DNA of 64,000 nucleotides from Paenibacillus spiritus (lineage in GTDB: Bacteria > Bacillota > Bacilli > Paenibacillales > Paenibacillaceae), in contig NZ_VYKK01000013.1 in assembly GCF_008710135.1 (NCBI RefSeq), positions 1-64,000 on the forward strand, in the 5' to 3' direction. A program made the translations under genes and the position numbers. Below, in pieces: positions 61,601 through 64,000 of the stretch (position 1 is the stretch's first letter; each line of letters begins with the position of its first letter). The notes below the pieces were generated by a model. The model was not told the origin of the DNA. It saw nothing but the letters and a program-made list of their open reading frames with translations, and did no database searches.

Positions 61601-61889
61601 TGCGCAGCCCCGTGAAATCCGCGGCCTTGTAGAGGCTGCGGCCGATCACCGTCTCTCCGCTGTCCGTATGGAACAGATGGACCGCCGCCGGATACTTCGA
61701 TTCCTCCTTCTCTCCCGCTGCGGAGAGCTCCGCCGGGGCGTCGTAGAGACAGAAGGGATGCAGCACTTTTTTGACAAAATTGCCGTCCAGCTTGTCCGAC
61801 TTGGCCACCGTATCGAAGCCTTCGGTCGTGCGGAACACGCCGCGCCGCTCGCGGGTGTACATCTGCTGCAGAATGCCCGAATCGATCAC
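58692..61889 (-). CDS. GAP1-type GTPase-associated protein with transmembrane helix
   Basis: 1065 residues. The N-terminal MYTRERRGVFRTTEGFDTVAKS and following ~400 residues fit the GAP1-N2 domain of GTPase-associated protein 1, with a long helical middle part (GAP1-M-like, ~400-740). A transmembrane helix (~758-783) and a Pro/Ala/Ser-rich segment plus a terminal beta-rich region follow. In this family the GAP1 protein partners a TRAFAC-type GTPase in predicted NTP-dependent conflict or multicellularity systems. The GTG start overlaps the GTPase stop by 4 bases (GTGA), so the two are translationally coupled. No catalytic motif can be seen. The C-terminal half after the helix may lie outside the cell. 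Confidence 0.7.
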   Translation of the reverse strand: MIDSGILQQMYTRERRGVFRTTEGFDTVAKSDKLDGNFVKKVLHPFCLYDAPAELSAAGEKEESKYPAAVHLFHTDSGETVIGRSLYKAADFTGLRSAFFTHNYIVPALRSEDIVTEYGAWLHADFAERYEGEPGGTLPELPAVPSSRGRAALSAAELAKLGIDRATFQALLQAAMNAVSGKKKMYVTLDVPVGELPNRAADVTELLMSALPQEFRRRLGVLTYASEPQSRKYIHLTFVESGSLRPGDRNIEKDYGFDLAGGRTWNADFGDGPQPYAELIWELLQRNREEAEAFADWADRLLRGEKAERRLSVSAYNELAVYYRLAGGEEALYEQDRGAVLNSLLDWLPDAASVEARAPLHDLLLGLLDREYAAVRSKSMPLPAVMGAYRRHFGLEGHSNRGRAVDYFIHGLLNAEIAGRTDLLEEGYRLVESDGELAAAFFRRVLAMPDFTRLLFQPYMERRLTEASGAGEVMAFAVHWGRFMPEAARLQAFRGAVLDFLIEKLQTEEDPVRAVADMHDEAEKAEKARRRGGYPAEALAFQQELLTASDRYLLHCLTLETLTPDQLLDIPFVRYPADMTEWKPALSHHDRSKAKVLRAAYRWFGEEEPDEHIFDGLTPKELDEVQLLGRRWLQESPGAEPFALLPLAYYHSRADREGGQLEYAALLAEVRRKSGGSRETMYRFLEWSQDRPLFLKEPGRLEPGYRQAIVKDLVTHDREAFKSREFRKNHEAAAGPALLKAYAEARSRLATPVEQWVRRWRRPLLILIPAILVLAGGIAALAGLLGKDDPKTAPAGEAGTPAAAYILPADSGQDGEAARQVLLTFRTAADCGSFTAGGEISVQPGGKGEWKGPFPLTSAVHSCGNAGASARADSSAGPETVLNEGQEAGAESAAAPSPDGASPAPAAGTDTAENAGGSPSPAAAVSPMPSASPALPGADASAGAAEGTAAPASGPAAVQAVPFVSGLSSSYQVLLAFNAAIDLKPGDKFSMDLASEPAEATASPQDPGTVGTMVYRSMTGELEGLPASAELSASTGPAAAPAASPAGSPSPAGTASAPSASPAGE

Positions 61890-63148
61890 GCGCGGTCGCT
61901 CCCCTCAATGAAATTCAGCTTATAGAGCAGCCAGAGGAACGGCTCATCGACCCGGATCGGGCTGACGACGCCCTCTATGCGCTGGCCGACCGGGTTGCTG
62001 CCGAGGGCCGACACCGCGAAATAGGCCGTATTGGCAAAATACACGTCCATCGTATCCTTGAACGGCCGGTCCACCTTGCCGATGAACCGCCGGATTTCGC
62101 CGTCGATGTTGTCCACCTCGCCGAGATTCAGCGTCCCCCGGTGCACGTAATTATTGAATACATTGCTGTTCGCCTTGATATAGTCGCCGTCCTCGTCCTT
62201 CAGGGAATGGAGCATGTCGCTCTTCGCCAGCACGATGGCGGTCGGAATCTCCGTCCGGCTCTTCTCCTGGTAGGCGATGAAGTCGCCGAACATGGTCAGG
62301 ACCACGTCGCGAGGTTCATCGTACTGGGAGACGAACGCGCCCGGATGATCACCGAGATTGATCCGGATCTTCTCGCGGATGGAACGGATCTGCAGCGGAT
62401 CGACCATGAACAGAATGCCCGCCGAGTTCTTGATATGCTGGCCGTGCAGGCCCAGGTAATCCTGATCCACCATGCCCTCGCCGGCCACATCGAAGAAGAC
62501 CAGCGTCAGCGGAGGCTTGCTCTCGTCCTTGAATACGAACTGGAAGATGAACGGCTCCTGCATCTTCTCCTTCTGCGTCGAAGCCAGCAGATCGCCCCGC
62601 TCGAACAGCGGATCTTCGTAGAGCGACCGGAACTTGCGGCTGATCTCGGCGTTCAGCGGCATGCAGGCTGCGTCGAAATGTCCGGCCGTCGTATGCTGGA
62701 GCGTATGGATCAGGGAGGTCATATAGACGGATTTGCCGACCTGCGACGCGCCGATAATCGAAATGATGTTGCTCGGCACCTTGCCGGCGGTCACCGGGAG
62801 CTCGTTGTGGCAGTGCGGGCACAGCCGCCGCCGGGTCAGCACCCCGTAGCGGTCGGTCAGTCCCGTCAGCACATGGTCGCTGTAATGGCGGTGCTCCTCG
62901 GGGATATCGGCGGGGTCCAGAATCGCTTCCAGATCATCCACCCCGTCCAGGCCAAAACGCTCCCGGTAGCGGTTGAGCACCGCATCCTCCGAAGGCGCGT
63001 AGTTCTCGTCGTCCTCCCGGCTGTGCGCCGCGCGGAAGACCACTTCATCCGGCCCAAATTTGGCAAAGCAGTACGGACAGACAATATCGTAGAACAGCGG
63101 CCGCGGCTGCGGCTGGTTCTTCTTCAAGAATCGGCTGAAAAATGACAT
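61886..63148 (-). CDS. Zinc-ribbon double-GTPase-type TRAFAC GTPase
   Basis: 420 residues. N-terminal zinc ribbon from two C-x-x-C pairs (VCPYCF ~24-29 and LCPHCH ~112-117) with a helical insert. GTPase core: P-loop GASQVGKSVYM (~131-141, G-x4-G-K-S), switch II/Walker B FFDVAGEGM (~217-225) and guanine-specificity A-K-S-D (~305). It matches the DO-GTPase2 group described in GTPase-centred conflict systems. GGAGGAG precedes the ATG. It is directly coupled to the GAP1-type gene and probably acts as the switch of the system. Cytosolic. Confidence 0.75.
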   Translation of the reverse strand: MSFFSRFLKKNQPQPRPLFYDIVCPYCFAKFGPDEVVFRAAHSREDDENYAPSEDAVLNRYRERFGLDGVDDLEAILDPADIPEEHRHYSDHVLTGLTDRYGVLTRRRLCPHCHNELPVTAGKVPSNIISIIGASQVGKSVYMTSLIHTLQHTTAGHFDAACMPLNAEISRKFRSLYEDPLFERGDLLASTQKEKMQEPFIFQFVFKDESKPPLTLVFFDVAGEGMVDQDYLGLHGQHIKNSAGILFMVDPLQIRSIREKIRINLGDHPGAFVSQYDEPRDVVLTMFGDFIAYQEKSRTEIPTAIVLAKSDMLHSLKDEDGDYIKANSNVFNNYVHRGTLNLGEVDNIDGEIRRFIGKVDRPFKDTMDVYFANTAYFAVSALGSNPVGQRIEGVVSPIRVDEPFLWLLYKLNFIEGSDRA

Positions 63149-63310
63149 GAATTCTCCTCCTCCAAAACAGTCGGCGGGACCGCTTGTCCCCGCGGCCGGA
63201 CCGCGCCGGGAGTTCTCAACGCTGTGCGCCAGACTCCCGGCCGCCGTCCCGCCGGGCCCGGCCGCAGCGCAGGACCTGCATCCCTCGGGATACAGCGCGC
63301 TGCGGTTCCG

Positions 63311-63386
63311 GGCGTCCGGTCATTCGGTATCCGGATCTCTGGCATCCGGATCTCTGGGCATCCGGTCTTTCGGTATCCGGTCTTTC
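63311..63386. repeat. Five tandem copies of a 15-bp repeat
   Basis: Units begin at 63311, 63326, 63341, 63357 and 63372 with consensus GGYATCCGGWYYTTC; one copy is 16 bp. It sits in the gap between the GTPase gene and the upstream partner. No coding frame is credible over it. Confidence 0.8.
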
Positions 63387-63398
63387 GGTCTGTGTCTT

Positions 63399-64000
63399 CT
63401 ACTCCGGCACCAGCTCGTAGTAACGGGCCTGGCGCGGGCCGTCGGTAAAGAACAGCCGGATATAATCATCCGGCCCGATTTCGATCGGGGGCAGCGCGTT
63501 CACGCCGGGGGCGAAATCACGGACGAACGGGTAGCGAATGCCGTCTTCCTTGTCCTGCGGGTATCCGCCCCGCTTCTTGACGTAGCACAGCACATCCTTA
63601 TCGACGGGCGTCTCGGCCGTGACTGTAATCTGCGCCGTTCCCGACTTGCGCAGCAGCCCGCGTCTGCGATGAACCGAGTAGCCGATGCGGGCTTTGCCCG
63701 CGCCGACCGTCACCTGGTCCCCGCCGTCCGGGCGGCGGACCAGCCGCGTTCCTTCCTCATCGGAGAGCCGGACGTAGACCGCGTAGCGGACCGGTCCGAT
63801 CTCCTCCATCCGGTCGCGGTACCCGCCGGCGGCCTTGTATTCTTCGCGGGTGTAGAGCTTGAAGCCGCCCGGCGCCTCTTCCGGCCCGGCACCCTCCGGC
63901 ATTTTGGCGATGCAGACCGCCTGGGCGCCTTCCGGCCAGTGCCAGCGGAGCGTGCAGACCCGGTCTTCGACGCTGGCCTTCAGATCGGAGACCGCCGGCC
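63399..64000 (-). CDS. Beta-sandwich-rich partner protein of the GTPase module (partial)
   Basis: The frame is open to the window end, so the N-terminus is missing; an internal ATG at 63902 is not the true start, as the coding pattern continues upstream (VCTLRWHWPEGAQAVCIAK). At least 200 residues of repeating beta-strands in the style of FN3/Ig-like domains, with W-x-W-P near the visible beginning and IEIGPDDYIRLFF at the end. No signal seen because the 5' part is absent. On the same strand as the GTPase, 250 bases upstream of it, so it probably belongs to the same system. Family not recognised. Confidence 0.6.
   Translation of the reverse strand, partial: PAVSDLKASVEDRVCTLRWHWPEGAQAVCIAKMPEGAGPEEAPGGFKLYTREEYKAAGGYRDRMEEIGPVRYAVYVRLSDEEGTRLVRRPDGGDQVTVGAGKARIGYSVHRRRGLLRKSGTAQITVTAETPVDKDVLCYVKKRGGYPQDKEDGIRYPFVRDFAPGVNALPPIEIGPDDYIRLFFTDGPRQARYYELVPE

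Noticed and set aside
58875..61925. Very long open frame on the plus strand opposite the GAP1-type gene (about 1000 codons)
   Set aside because: Arg/Gly/Ala-biased composition typical of a GC-rich antisense shadow, no ribosome binding site, no recognisable domain.
63311..63386. Possible CRISPR array
   Set aside because: Repeat units are only 15 bp and directly adjacent, without spacers; no cas genes.

Overview
The window reads as chromosomal DNA of a Paenibacillus-like, GC-rich, Gram-positive spore-forming Firmicute. The evidence is strong GGAGG-type ribosome binding sites, an S-layer-homology (SLH) surface protein, an aa3-type menaquinol oxidase operon (qoxABCD), a Mn-type pyrophosphatase, a sporulation-kinase-like sensor, and PerR-, CcpA- and sigma-D-type sites. 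I see no rRNA, tRNA, CRISPR array, phage or complete insertion sequence. Species assignment is inference.

Layout. Positions 1-3.5 kb hold dps with a PerR-like box, a K+/H+ antiporter and a GNAT acetyltransferase. From 3.5 to 10.5 kb three secreted glycoside hydrolases (one clan GH-A enzyme with FN3 and discoidin domains, two GH26 enzymes with PA14 domains) form a minus-strand operon; a c-di-GMP-I (GEMM-I) riboswitch sits directly before its first gene. From 10.5 to 26.6 kb lies a 15-gene Wzx/Wzy exopolysaccharide (EPS) cluster on the same strand: Wzz-like modulator, BY-kinase, galU, initiating sugar transferase, six glycosyltransferases, two Wzy-like proteins, a flippase, ugd and manC. It should make a heteropolysaccharide with glucose, glucuronate and mannose-type precursors. 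Hydrolases and cluster together look like a build-and-remodel module for the matrix, with c-di-GMP acting on the hydrolase side.

Positions 26.9-48.5 kb are mostly housekeeping and regulatory: a NarL-type two-component pair, an oxidoreductase-like protein without the usual catalytic lysine, a second membrane histidine kinase, two small acidic proteins, a cyclophilin lipoprotein, leucine dehydrogenase, a cysteine-less AhpD-like protein, a CcpA-controlled GH12 glucanase, ppaC, a PQQ-repeat lipoprotein, a nucleotidase, tagO, a Mug-type glycosylase, a 5'-truncated ABC-permease gene, a drug efflux pump with its TetR repressor and three operators, and a polysaccharide deacetylase.

Positions 49-64 kb hold qoxABCD, a chemoreceptor with a sigma-D promoter, and two systems that merit most attention. 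The first is a cobalamin-riboswitch-controlled pair of surface proteins that resemble transcobalamin/intrinsic factor: an alpha/alpha toroid plus DUF4430 plus SLH protein, and a DUF4430 lipoprotein. The second, cut by the window end, is a GTPase-centred module: a zinc-ribbon double-GTPase-type protein, a translationally coupled 1065-residue GAP1-type protein, and an upstream beta-sandwich-like protein.
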